Assembly (NCBI GenBank): GCA_947498325.1
Contig: CANMKE010000002.1
Location: 1 to 64,000 of the forward strand
From: an uncultured Persicobacter sp.
GTDB lineage: Bacteria; Bacteroidota; Bacteroidia; Cytophagales; Cyclobacteriaceae
Length of the DNA: 64,000 bases
Reading direction: 5' to 3'
Under the pieces are notes generated by a model. It ran no database searches. It was not told the origin of the DNA and saw nothing but the letters and a program-made list of their open reading frames with translations. Positions 49,734 to 58,257 of the stretch are shown piece by piece; within the stretch, counting starts at the first letter, position 1, and each line of letters starts with the position of its first letter. Position numbers and translations under genes: made by a program.

Positions 49734-50854
49734 GCGCAGAAAAATGTTTTAATTTATGAGGAGCGATCTTACTAAATTACAACTTTTACTTTTCACCGCC
49801 AACGTTTGCAACTGTATTTCATTATTGAAATAATACAACGAATAGGCTATAAAGTGCTTGTATAGCTTTAATTTAAGGAGAAAAATTCAATTGTGAAAAA
49901 ACAATCTGCAGAAGGAAAAATCGGACTATGTCAAATTAGCATTGATTTTAGCCAAAATTCAAAATTTTGCAATTTGACCTTGAATATCACTACCAAAATT
50001 AAGATTCGTTAAACTAATGACAAAAGTCATGTTATTTTAAAAAATTTTAACGATATTTGTATTATAGATTTTTGGAGAAAGGAACAGGAATTTAATTCCT
50101 GAACCCATTTTTTTGACTTAGACAAGCGACTTTTTAATCTCTACTTTTTTGTTGTTTTTTTATTGAAGGCTGTGAACCTTAATTACAAATTGTGGAATGG
50201 ACAAGAAATTTGTAAAGCGGTTTATTTTTTCAGCTAAGACTATTAGGACTTTTTTATCTTATCGTATCGCAAGGATTTTTTGGACTGTAACTGCCACCTC
50301 TAAGAGGTGGCAGTTCTATTTTACCGCTGTTTATAATATTGCTAAAAGCGTGCCAAAATGGTTTCATTGCCCTCTATTTTATCCTAAACAATTAACTTTT
50401 TTTCTGATTAATTGACCGTTTCCGCAGCAAAAACAGCTAACAGGCTGAGAAACAGCAAACAGGAGAGATTCCTGAAAAATGACCGCTGCTTTACCTTCCA
50501 CACCTCAGAATAACGCCTGATATTGAACATGACCAAAACTGATCGGTTAAGGGCTTCATGAGCTATATCGTCCAGTATATTTCTGCATATTTCATGTAGC
50601 TAAAAGGGCTATCATCCACCAAAAAGTACCTGATGACTTTTCGGTAGAAAATTCAATGAAACGAGCATACTGTTTATACCCCCTCTGGGAATACTACTTG
50701 GGAATACTACTGACGAATAAAAATGGTGCATAAAAAAGGGTGGCAAAGAACGATCTCTTTCCACCCTCAGGTTATTTTTTAAGCACGCCTCATTCAGCGC
50801 ATATTTTAAAGCTGATGATCTACTCGTAAATTATAGTGCGTATTATAAACTACC
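49734..50854. other. 1.1-kb intergenic region with two strong hairpins, possible small RNA
   Basis: CAGGAATT-T-AATTCCTG (50085-50101) is followed by AACCCATTTTTTT and preceded at 50053-50058 by a TATTTG promoter-like box, so a short rightward RNA of about 45 nt is possible. A second perfect hairpin AACTGCCACCTCT / AGAGGTGGCAGTT is at 50289-50315, without a long T-run. A 72-codon frame (50197-50415) crosses this hairpin and looks non-coding. A 13-bp direct repeat GGGAATACTACTT occurs near 50690. No clear gene otherwise. Confidence 0.4.
50732..50766 (-). terminator. terminator of the HisA-like gene
   Basis: GGGTGG-C-AAAGA / TCTTT-CCACCC (50738-50766) with a T-run on the minus strand. Confidence 0.8.
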
Positions 50855-51574
50855 CTAAGCAAATACACCTAAGTCTTCTATTTTTATATGATCTTCATAA
50901 ACGGCTTTACCGATCACAACACCCTTTACGCCTACATCTTCAAGCTTTTTGATATCATCAATACACTTGATTCCCCCGCTGGCCATGATATTAATATCAG
51001 GAAACTTCTCCACCAACGATTTAAAGAACTCAGTATCAGGCCCCTCTAAAGTACCATCCCGAGAAATGTCGGTAACCTTAAAATATTTCAAACCCCTCGA
51101 GGCGAAATAGGCAATATGATCCTCGGTGGCAATCTGTGTGTTTTTCAGCCAGCCGTCCGTCATGATCATCCCTCCGAGCGAATCTGCCGACAAAGCGATT
51201 CTTTCACGTCCGTAGGTCATCATCCAACCTACAAACAACCGAGGGTTGAGCACTGAAAGCCCTCCTGCGGTAACACTTTTGGCGCCGTACTCAAATACTT
51301 TATTGATCGCCCCATCAGTATAAACCCCTCCTGCAAAATTCACACTCAGTGAACAATGCGAACTGATTGTGTCTAACATATCCAAGTTCACAGGCTCTTT
51401 TCGCTTGACACCATCAAGGTCAACAATATGAATTTGCTTGGCGCCAATATCCTCAAATCGCTTCGCCAAGTCGGTTGGCGACTTGTCATACTCTTTGGCG
51501 GAGTCAAACTTACCTTGCTGGAGGCGAACAACCTTGTTCTGCAACACTGCTAAAGAAGGGATTATTTCGATCAT
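50855..51574 (-). CDS. HisA-like (beta/alpha)8 isomerase paralogue lacking the N-terminal catalytic Asp
   Basis: A 239-aa protein homologous over its whole length to HisA (ProFAR isomerase of histidine synthesis): VVRLQQGKF, IHIVDLDGVK, TDISRDGTLEGPDTE, IMASGGIKCIDDI and VVIGKAVYEDHIKIEDL. The first strand, however, reads IIPSLAVLQNK where HisA has IIPAIDLxxGK, so the general-base Asp of strand 1 is replaced by Ala. The GGGIR of strand 3 is FAGGVY. The second catalytic Asp region (LSADSLGG) is kept. It lies alone, not in a his operon. Either a divergent paralogue with another substrate or an inactive homologue; it should not be assumed to be the cell's HisA. Confidence 0.82.
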   Translation of the reverse strand: MIEIIPSLAVLQNKVVRLQQGKFDSAKEYDKSPTDLAKRFEDIGAKQIHIVDLDGVKRKEPVNLDMLDTISSHCSLSVNFAGGVYTDGAINKVFEYGAKSVTAGGLSVLNPRLFVGWMMTYGRERIALSADSLGGMIMTDGWLKNTQIATEDHIAYFASRGLKYFKVTDISRDGTLEGPDTEFFKSLVEKFPDINIMASGGIKCIDDIKKLEDVGVKGVVIGKAVYEDHIKIEDLGVFA

Positions 51575-51662
51575 TCTGATGTGGTTATTAGTAAAAAATT
51601 GCCTTGGTAGGGTATTATCCCCTTAATATAGCAAAAACAACGGAAAAAAACACTGCCTTTCC

Positions 51663-52373
51663 TCAGGATGCCGCTTGGTCAATTTCCGCCAGGCGGAATC
51701 CCTGCCCATGAATGGTCTGGATCAAAACTGAAGGGTCAGGCTTGAGGTACTTTCGCAGTTTGGCAATGTAAACATCCATGCTTCGGGCATTAAAGTAAGA
51801 ATCATCCTGCCAGATCTCTTTCAGGGCATCGGAGCGCTCCATCGTCTGGTTTTTCTTCATCACTAAAAGTCTTAAAAGTCCAACCTCTTTGGCGGTCAGG
51901 TGAATTTTATGACCTTTCACGGCCAGCTCCTGCAGGTGCACATCAAGTACACAGTCGCCAAACTCAAAAACTTTGGCCGTTTCCTGCTGTGGTGCATCGG
52001 CATAAGTCCTGCGCAGTATTGCTTTGATCCGAAGCAAAAGTTCCTCCATAGAGAACGGCTTGGTCATGTAATCATCAGCCCCGAGGCTCAGCCCTTCCAG
52101 CGTATCCTCTTTCATGGACTTGGCGGTCAGGAAAATAAAGGGGACATCTTTACTGGAATTTTTGATGTCTTTCGAGAGGGTAAAACCATCTTTTTTGGGC
52201 AACATCACATCCAGCAGGCACAAATGAAATTGCTCCTTCTGAAAAGTGGCCCATGCTTCGGCGCCATCCTCACACCAGGTAGTTTCATACCCTTTGATGG
52301 TTAAATATTCCTGCAAGATCTGTCCAAGGCTGGGGTCATCCTCAACCAATAGAATCTTTGTTTTCTGTTCCAT
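51663..52373 (-). CDS. OmpR/PhoB-family response regulator
   Basis: A 236-aa regulator. The receiver domain (about 1-120) has KILLVEDDPSLGQIL, phosphoacceptor Asp in HLCLLDVMLPKKDGF, the switch Thr in PFIFLTAKS and Lys in DDYMTKPFS. The winged helix C-terminal domain (about 140-232) has LTAKEVGLLRLLVMKKNQTMERSDALKEIW and RSMDVYIAKLRKYL. ATG 52373 was chosen because it gives the standard receiver start; it overlaps the 3' end of the kinase gene by 32 bp, showing co-translation. It is the partner of the kinase at 52342-54048. Confidence 0.93.
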   Translation of the reverse strand: MEQKTKILLVEDDPSLGQILQEYLTIKGYETTWCEDGAEAWATFQKEQFHLCLLDVMLPKKDGFTLSKDIKNSSKDVPFIFLTAKSMKEDTLEGLSLGADDYMTKPFSMEELLLRIKAILRRTYADAPQQETAKVFEFGDCVLDVHLQELAVKGHKIHLTAKEVGLLRLLVMKKNQTMERSDALKEIWQDDSYFNARSMDVYIAKLRKYLKPDPSVLIQTIHGQGFRLAEIDQAAS

Positions 52374-54048
52374 AAGGTAAAAATAGCGTAAATGTTGATC
52401 CTTTTCCCAATTGACTGCTGACTTCCACTTCTCCGCCAATGGCCTCCACGGCCGACTTTACATAGGAGAGCCCAAGGCCAAAACCCTTTACATCGTGAAG
52501 GTTTCCTGTGGAAATACGGTAGAATTTATCAAAAATATTTCGGATATGTTCTTTGCTCATTCCACAGCCCTGATCAATTACAGAAAGCATCAATGCATTT
52601 TTTGTTTCTTCAATTTGCAGGCGAATATGCGGTTCTCCCTGCGAGTATTTGTTGGCATTATCCAACAGGTTTTCAATAATATTGGTCAAGTGAACACGGT
52701 CCGATCGGAGTACTGTTCGTTTGGCGGTTTGCTCGATTTGAATAGACCCTCCACGCTTTTCCACCTGAAGGGCAATGTTTTGCACTGTCTGTTTGGCCAC
52801 CTTGATCACATCCACCGTTTCCCACTTCACTTTCATCTTTTTACGATCCATGCGGGCAACCTGCAACACCTTTTCCACCTGCTGTCCAAGGCGTTTGTTT
52901 TCATTCCTGATAATCCCGAGGTAGCGATCCACAATGGACCCCGACTGCCTCATATCTGGATCGGCGAGTGCTTCGCAGGCCAGCGAGACCGTCGCAATAG
53001 GGGTTTTGAACTCGTGGGTCATGTTATTGACAAAGTCATTCTTCATTTCAGAAATTTTCTTCTGATGCAGAATCGTATGAATGGCGTAACCAAAACAAAG
53101 AATCATCACCAGTACCAACAACAATGAGGAGCCCAAAGCAAGGCCGACTTTCCCCAGCAGGAAGCGGTCTTTATTAGGGAAATTCACCAATAGTTTGGTG
53201 TTGGAATTGAAGAAATCATTGGGGTAAAGCGTGGTGTAGAAGTCAGAACTCACAAGTTCCGCCGCTTTAATGCTCGCATGACTACTCATCAGCCAGTGAT
53301 CGTTTTGCGTTACACCATACTCATAATCGAGGTGCATGCCTCGACGTCCAAGTTCGGCATGGAGTAGGGAATCGAGGGTATGCTTTTTAAGTTTCTGAGC
53401 AACGGTTCGGGGTTGGGCAAACATCTGATCAACAATGGCCTGCACCATTTTATTGCGCTCATTCATCCGCTTTTCCTGCTCCTGCTTCATTGCAGCGGGA
53501 GATCGCTGTTGTTTTTTCCATTGGCCAAAGCCCTTTTTATTCAACTTGCGGTTTGGTTTTCCTTTGGAAAAAAAGGAGTTGCCATAAGTATAAATAGAAT
53601 CGCCCTGCTGCAAACTGATCGACCATTGTCCTTCACCAGCATTCATCAGATCTTTAAAATTCAGCCCCTGTACAGGTAAGCCCAGGGCCGTCATCATGTT
53701 GGTCATCTGCCCTTGCATACGCTGAATCTGCTGCTGCAACTGCTGGCTGTTACGCAACTTCCCATTCTGGTCCAGTATGGAGGTCGGGTAGCCGTGAGAT
53801 TGCATCTGATCGACCCAAAACAGCAAGTCGGAATCGGTCAGTGCTTTTTGCTGTTGATGCACCCGATGGATCACCTCCTGTTTTTCAAGGTTCAGCGCTA
53901 CGGCATTCAGTGCCATATGAACATCCTGGTTAAAACGCTCTTCATTCACTTTCATGGCATTCCCCACCCAATACAGCTGAAAACCCAGCAGGCAGAGTGT
54001 AGAGAGGCACATGATGCCGATGACGATATTTAGATTTCTCTTGTTCAT
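52342..54048 (-). CDS. membrane sensor histidine kinase
   Basis: A 568-aa kinase with TM1 at about 8-30 (IVIGIMCLSTLCLLGFQLYWVG), a ~270-aa periplasmic sensor region rich in Gln and helices, and TM2 at about 308-330. The H-box NNMTHEFKTPIATVSL has His near 345. The ATPase has NIIENLLDNANKYS (N), VIDQGCGMS (G1), FDKFYR (F) and GFGLGLSYVK (G2). The sensor region matches no domain I recognise. The gene is upstream of and overlaps its response regulator. It is divergent from a secreted Gln-rich protein gene at 54224, a plausible regulon member. Confidence 0.93.
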   Translation of the reverse strand: MNKRNLNIVIGIMCLSTLCLLGFQLYWVGNAMKVNEERFNQDVHMALNAVALNLEKQEVIHRVHQQQKALTDSDLLFWVDQMQSHGYPTSILDQNGKLRNSQQLQQQIQRMQGQMTNMMTALGLPVQGLNFKDLMNAGEGQWSISLQQGDSIYTYGNSFFSKGKPNRKLNKKGFGQWKKQQRSPAAMKQEQEKRMNERNKMVQAIVDQMFAQPRTVAQKLKKHTLDSLLHAELGRRGMHLDYEYGVTQNDHWLMSSHASIKAAELVSSDFYTTLYPNDFFNSNTKLLVNFPNKDRFLLGKVGLALGSSLLLVLVMILCFGYAIHTILHQKKISEMKNDFVNNMTHEFKTPIATVSLACEALADPDMRQSGSIVDRYLGIIRNENKRLGQQVEKVLQVARMDRKKMKVKWETVDVIKVAKQTVQNIALQVEKRGGSIQIEQTAKRTVLRSDRVHLTNIIENLLDNANKYSQGEPHIRLQIEETKNALMLSVIDQGCGMSKEHIRNIFDKFYRISTGNLHDVKGFGLGLSYVKSAVEAIGGEVEVSSQLGKGSTFTLFLPYGTENKDSIG

Positions 54049-54223
54049 AGATGTATAGCCGAAAAGACCAACCCAATTTAAGTGTCCTGCTTCTTAAATC
54101 GTACTCCTGCGCCTGTATTTAACATCTTTTAACTTGTTTTAACAGCCTATTAACAAAATAAACCACTCAAAGACAATACCTTAGCATTGTAAATTTCATT
54201 GCAACGACAATCCTTTTTAAGCC

Positions 54224-55078
54224 ATGAAACACCTACTGACATTTATCCTCATTTGTGGTATATTTTGTTGTTCGTCCACTTTGCGGGCACAATCAAATAC
54301 CAAAGAAAAATATACCATAAAAATGATGACCACCGATGCCAACGGCCATCAGAAAACCATCACCAAAACTTACGACAGCCGCCAGGCCATGGAGGCCGAT
54401 CAGGCCAATGTGCAAAAGCAAATGCAAGAAGCGGGCATGAATGGGGCGTTCTCCTTTTCGTCTTCCTCGTCTTTTTCTTCCACTGACTCCACAGGCGCAG
54501 ATCCATTTTCGGGCTTCGGATTTCAGCAAAATATGATCCCCGATAATTTCGACAGCCTCTTTCAGCATGGTATGGCCAATATGGGGTCGTTCTTCAACGA
54601 CAGTTCCTTTCAGCAATTTTTCGATAACAACGGCACAGGGATCCCTCAGGGATTTTCGCCACAACAAATACAACAGCTGAAACAGCAGGCCATGGCACAA
54701 CTTCAGCAAGCCCACGTTTCTTCAGGAGATATACAGCAGTATATGCAGGCACATTTTCCTGCTGCCAAAAAAACTACCCGACTGCATAACCTGACACCCG
54801 AAGAGCAAAAACAAAGTGGTTTTGATCCGCTGAAATTGCAAAATATAGAATTGATGGTTCAGGACAACCAGATTTCTATCGGCTTTGAGGCCAAGGCCAA
54901 AAACCTTGAAATGAAACTACTCAACGGCCAACAGCAAACCATACTTCAGCGAAGCATCTCGGCGGTGGATGGCGCCTACCAAACCACCATTGACACAGCC
55001 CCCCTTGAGGCAGGGGAGTATCAGCTTCAAATTATACAAGGTAAAAAAGCCTTTCAGAAGCACCTCTCCATTCAGTAA
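54224..55078 (+). CDS. secreted Gln/Ser-rich protein with C-terminal beta domain
   Basis: A 284-aa exported protein with signal peptide MKHLLTFILICGIFCCSSTLRAQ. Residues about 75-190 are low-complexity Ser/Phe/Gln/Asn-rich (FSSSSSFSS, QQFFDNNGTG, QQIQQLKQQAMAQLQQ). The last ~85 residues (LKLQNIELMVQDNQISIGFEAKAKNLEMKLLNG...LEAGEYQLQIIQGKKAFQKHLSIQ) have the layout of a T9SS type A sorting domain, so cell-surface export is possible. It is divergently transcribed from the two-component genes, 175 bp away, suggesting it is a target or a partner of that sensor. Confidence 0.75.
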   Translation: MKHLLTFILICGIFCCSSTLRAQSNTKEKYTIKMMTTDANGHQKTITKTYDSRQAMEADQANVQKQMQEAGMNGAFSFSSSSSFSSTDSTGADPFSGFGFQQNMIPDNFDSLFQHGMANMGSFFNDSSFQQFFDNNGTGIPQGFSPQQIQQLKQQAMAQLQQAHVSSGDIQQYMQAHFPAAKKTTRLHNLTPEEQKQSGFDPLKLQNIELMVQDNQISIGFEAKAKNLEMKLLNGQQQTILQRSISAVDGAYQTTIDTAPLEAGEYQLQIIQGKKAFQKHLSIQ

Positions 55079-55123
55079 GTAAATCCATCAAGCATTTAGC
55101 TTTCTTTTCATACCCCAATTCGC

Positions 55124-55157
55124 GTAGCAAGGAACTTTTTTTCCTTGCTACTTTTTT
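55124..55157 (+). terminator. terminator of the 54224 gene
   Basis: GTAGCAAGGAA / TTCCTTGCTAC (55124-55134 and 55141-55151), then TTTTTT. Confidence 0.9.
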
Positions 55158-55730
55158 ATTTATGTAAAAGTCAAGCCTTAAAAAAATATGGGCAGAAGTA
55201 AATTGCACTTTTTAAACATTGTGCGTTTTTATTAAACCACAATTGTAAAAAATAGTGATCGGTTAAAATCACCTCAAGAAATGGGTTAGCCTTAATTTCA
55301 GGAAGTAGATTTGAAATGTTTCCTATTTGCAAACGCACTCACTAAATATTTATATAATAACCATTTGCCACCACCAATAGCGGTGCTCAAATAAAATATG
55401 TGCTATTTTTTAAAAGATAAACCACTAAATGCATCCTTTTGGAATATTTGAAGAACTTTTCTTTGAAGATTTTTTTGCTTTCCCATGCTGTCGTTTTATT
55501 TACTACATTTGATGCTCTTCAAGCGAGTGTCCTGCCTTCAGGATCAATCAGCAAACGTTTAAGGATGCCTGCAAATAAATTTTGCACTTTTTAAAGTAGC
55601 TCCTTTATTCTGAACAACTTAGGAACAGCTTGAACTATCTTATTCCTTGAGGACTTCGTAATTTTAAGCAATTAAACGAAGCCAGGGAACAAGCACATTT
55701 AGGTATTTTAACAAAATCCCCGATTAAACT
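55158..55730 (+). promoter_or_regulatory. 573-bp upstream region of the class II ribonucleotide reductase gene
   Basis: Two direct repeats of AAATTgCACTTTTTAAA form occur at about 55200-55215 and 55576-55594, roughly 375 bp apart, which may be regulator sites. I looked for, and did not find, a cobalamin riboswitch box or a NrdR-box pair. A 27-codon frame at 55429-55512 (MHPFGIFEELFFEDFF...) is present, but evidence for translation is weak. Confidence 0.4.
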
Positions 55731-58007
55731 ATGTCCGAAAATTCCGCTTCAGAGACTCTAAACGCAGCAAATGCTGAAGAAACCGTGAATCAGCCCATTC
55801 AAATAGTCAAGCGAAATGGCAAACGCGCCACTTTCGATCCATCAAAAATTGAAAACGCTCTCTTGAAGTGTTTTGCCAATGTGGGTCGTAAGGAATCAGA
55901 AGTGAAGCCGTTGATTTCCAACCTCACCGAGCGTGTGGTGAATATCGTCTCGGCACAATATGATGTCCCGACAGTAGAAAATATTCAGGATATCGTGGAA
56001 ATGACACTTCAGGCCGAAGGAGAATATGCCGCAGCCAAGCATTATATTCTTTACCGCGCCGAGCATGCCAAGCTTAGAGAGCATCGTCCGATTCCTCAGG
56101 AGGTAAAAGAGGACTTTGAAGCATCGGATAAATTCTTCCCTACACAATTACAGAAGTTCCAGTTTTACGATAAATACTCTCGTTTTGGCTATGAGAAAGG
56201 CCGCCGTGAGACATGGATCGAAACGGTGGACCGCGCAGTGGATTTCATGAAAGAACTTTCTGAAAACCGCCTTCCTGAAGCTGATTACGAACGTGTTCGT
56301 AAGGGTATTCTGGACATGCGTGTGATGCCATCGATGCGTTTGTTGGCCATGGCAGGCCCTGCGGCACGCCGTAACAACATGTCGATTTACAACTGTTCTT
56401 ATATGCCTGTAGATTCAGTGGATTCATTCGTTGAAGCATTACTGATTTCCATGGCAGGTTGTGGTGTAGGTTTCTCTGTAGAGAACGAATACATAGAAAA
56501 CTTCCCTCGTATCAAGCGCCAGCAAGGCACTATTCTTCCTACACACGTGGTAACAGACACCACCGAAGGCTGGGGAGATTCATTGCGTGTTGGTTTGGAT
56601 GCTTGGTTCGCAGGTAACGATATTAAATTTGATTACTCGCTGGTACGTCCTTCAGGTGCCGTATTGCGCATTAAAGGTGGTCGTGCTTCGGGTCCTGAGC
56701 CATTGCGTCAGATGTTGGATTTTGCCCGTGCGCGTATCATTGCTCGCCAGGGTCGATTCCTTCGTTCCGTAGATGCGCATGATATTATGTGTGCGATTGG
56801 TTCTGCTGCTGTTTCTGGCGGTGTTCGCCGTACAGCAATGATCTCATTGTTTGATTTTGATGATGACGCAATGCGCCACTCAAAAGATGGTGACTTCTGG
56901 AGAACAAACCCACAGCGCTGGAATGCCAACAACTCGGCAGTTTGGCCTGAGCGTGAGCTTTCACAGGCAGAGATCGCCAAATATCTTTTGGATATGGTAC
57001 ACTCAGAGCGTGGTGAGCCCGGTATCTTCAACAGAAAAGCCGCTTTGGCTACCAAGCCTGCCCGTCGTAAAGAAGCTCGCTTCGGTACCAACCCTTGTGG
57101 CGAAATTATCTTGCGCCCATTCCAGTTCTGTAACCTTTCAGTAGCGGTTGCCCGCCCTGAGGACACCTTGGAAGACCTGAAAGAAAAAGTAGAGTTGGCG
57201 ACCATTATCGGTACTATCCAGTCTATGGCGACGCATTTCCCTGGCCTTCGCGACCATTGGAAGAAAAACTGTGAAGAAGAGCGCCTTTTAGGGGTGGACA
57301 TCAACGGGCAGTTGGATACACCATTGGTTCAGGATGCTGAGGTAATGAAAACTCTTAGAGATCTTGCCGTAGAAACCAACGCAAAATATGCAGCGACACT
57401 GGGCATCAATGCTTCGGCATCCATCACCTGTGTGAAGCCTTCAGGTAACTCTTCTCAGTTGTTGAACTGTTCACCAGGTATTCACTCTCGCTGGTCTCCT
57501 TACTACATCCGTAACGTGCGTGTTGGCGCTGCCACTCCAATTTACAAGGTATTGAAATCGTCGGGTGTACCTATGGATCCTGAAAATGGACAAACAGCCG
57601 AAAATGCGACAACTTACGTAGCTCATTTCCCTGTAAAAGCGCCAGAAGGTGCCGTAACAAGAAATGACCGTACTGCCCTTGAGCAATGTGAGTACTGGTT
57701 GAGAGTAAAAACCAACTATACGGAACATAACCCATCGGTAACGATTACCTATAAGCAGGATGAAGTTTTGGATATTGTTCGCTGGACGTGGGAAAACCAA
57801 AGCCGTATTGGCGGTATGACTTTCCTTCCAGCATACGATGCACAATTTGATCAAATGCCTTATGTAGAGATCGATAAAGCTACTTATGAGAAATTAAATG
57901 CTGCTTTCCCTGAGATTGATTTTGCGAAAATCTACCGCTTCGAGGAAGAAGATTACACAACTGCTGCACAAGAGTTAGCTTGTATGTCAGGCCAGTGTGA
58001 CATTTAA
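55731..58007 (+). CDS. nrdJ: adenosylcobalamin-dependent ribonucleotide reductase (class II, monomeric type) with ATP-cone
   Basis: A 758-aa enzyme that reduces ribonucleotides to deoxyribonucleotides using B12. An ATP-cone (about 22-115: IQIVKRNGKRATFDPSKIENAL ... IVEMTLQAEGEYAAAKHYILYR) precedes the catalytic barrel. Signature motifs are YNCSYMPVDSVDSFVEALLISMAGCGVGFSVE, FGTNPCGEIILRPFQFCNLSVAV near residue 455 with the thiyl-radical Cys and the Glu, CVKPSGNSSQLL, and C-terminal Cys751/Cys756 (ACMSGQCDI) that shuttle electrons. The layout fits the triphosphate-reducing RTPR-like branch, with the ATP-cone as added allosteric control. No NrdB is adjacent, as expected for class II. Confidence 0.92.
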   Translation: MSENSASETLNAANAEETVNQPIQIVKRNGKRATFDPSKIENALLKCFANVGRKESEVKPLISNLTERVVNIVSAQYDVPTVENIQDIVEMTLQAEGEYAAAKHYILYRAEHAKLREHRPIPQEVKEDFEASDKFFPTQLQKFQFYDKYSRFGYEKGRRETWIETVDRAVDFMKELSENRLPEADYERVRKGILDMRVMPSMRLLAMAGPAARRNNMSIYNCSYMPVDSVDSFVEALLISMAGCGVGFSVENEYIENFPRIKRQQGTILPTHVVTDTTEGWGDSLRVGLDAWFAGNDIKFDYSLVRPSGAVLRIKGGRASGPEPLRQMLDFARARIIARQGRFLRSVDAHDIMCAIGSAAVSGGVRRTAMISLFDFDDDAMRHSKDGDFWRTNPQRWNANNSAVWPERELSQAEIAKYLLDMVHSERGEPGIFNRKAALATKPARRKEARFGTNPCGEIILRPFQFCNLSVAVARPEDTLEDLKEKVELATIIGTIQSMATHFPGLRDHWKKNCEEERLLGVDINGQLDTPLVQDAEVMKTLRDLAVETNAKYAATLGINASASITCVKPSGNSSQLLNCSPGIHSRWSPYYIRNVRVGAATPIYKVLKSSGVPMDPENGQTAENATTYVAHFPVKAPEGAVTRNDRTALEQCEYWLRVKTNYTEHNPSVTITYKQDEVLDIVRWTWENQSRIGGMTFLPAYDAQFDQMPYVEIDKATYEKLNAAFPEIDFAKIYRFEEEDYTTAAQELACMSGQCDI

Positions 58008-58030
58008 TACTATCCCAAAATATGTTAAAA

Positions 58031-58062
58031 AGCCGTTTTCTTATCGAAAACGGCTTTTTTTT
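58031..58062 (+). terminator. nrdJ terminator
   Basis: AGCCGTTTTC / GAAAACGGCT (58031-58040 and 58045-58054), then eight T. Confidence 0.92.
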
Positions 58063-58257
58063 ATTAAAAATCTTAAATCATTTGATTAACTTTCCCTCCA
58101 ATAATCTACTTGAAATAGCCTGTAACGGCTTCGAATATTTTCGGTATTATTTTTTACACTTAAAACATCAATTATCATTTCATATACGGCTTGATTTTTG
58201 TTATTTCTATTTTAGTAAGTCATAGTACTTAACCAACGATTTTCAATTTCAGACTCA

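Noticed and set aside
50197-50415. 72-codon frame in the metF-HisA-like gap
   Set aside because: It reads through a perfect 13-bp hairpin and has Phe/Lys/Arg-biased composition typical of AT-rich non-coding DNA.
55158-55730. Cobalamin riboswitch upstream of nrdJ
   Set aside because: No stretch matched a B12 box convincingly; GCCAGGGAACAAG near 55680 is only superficially similar.
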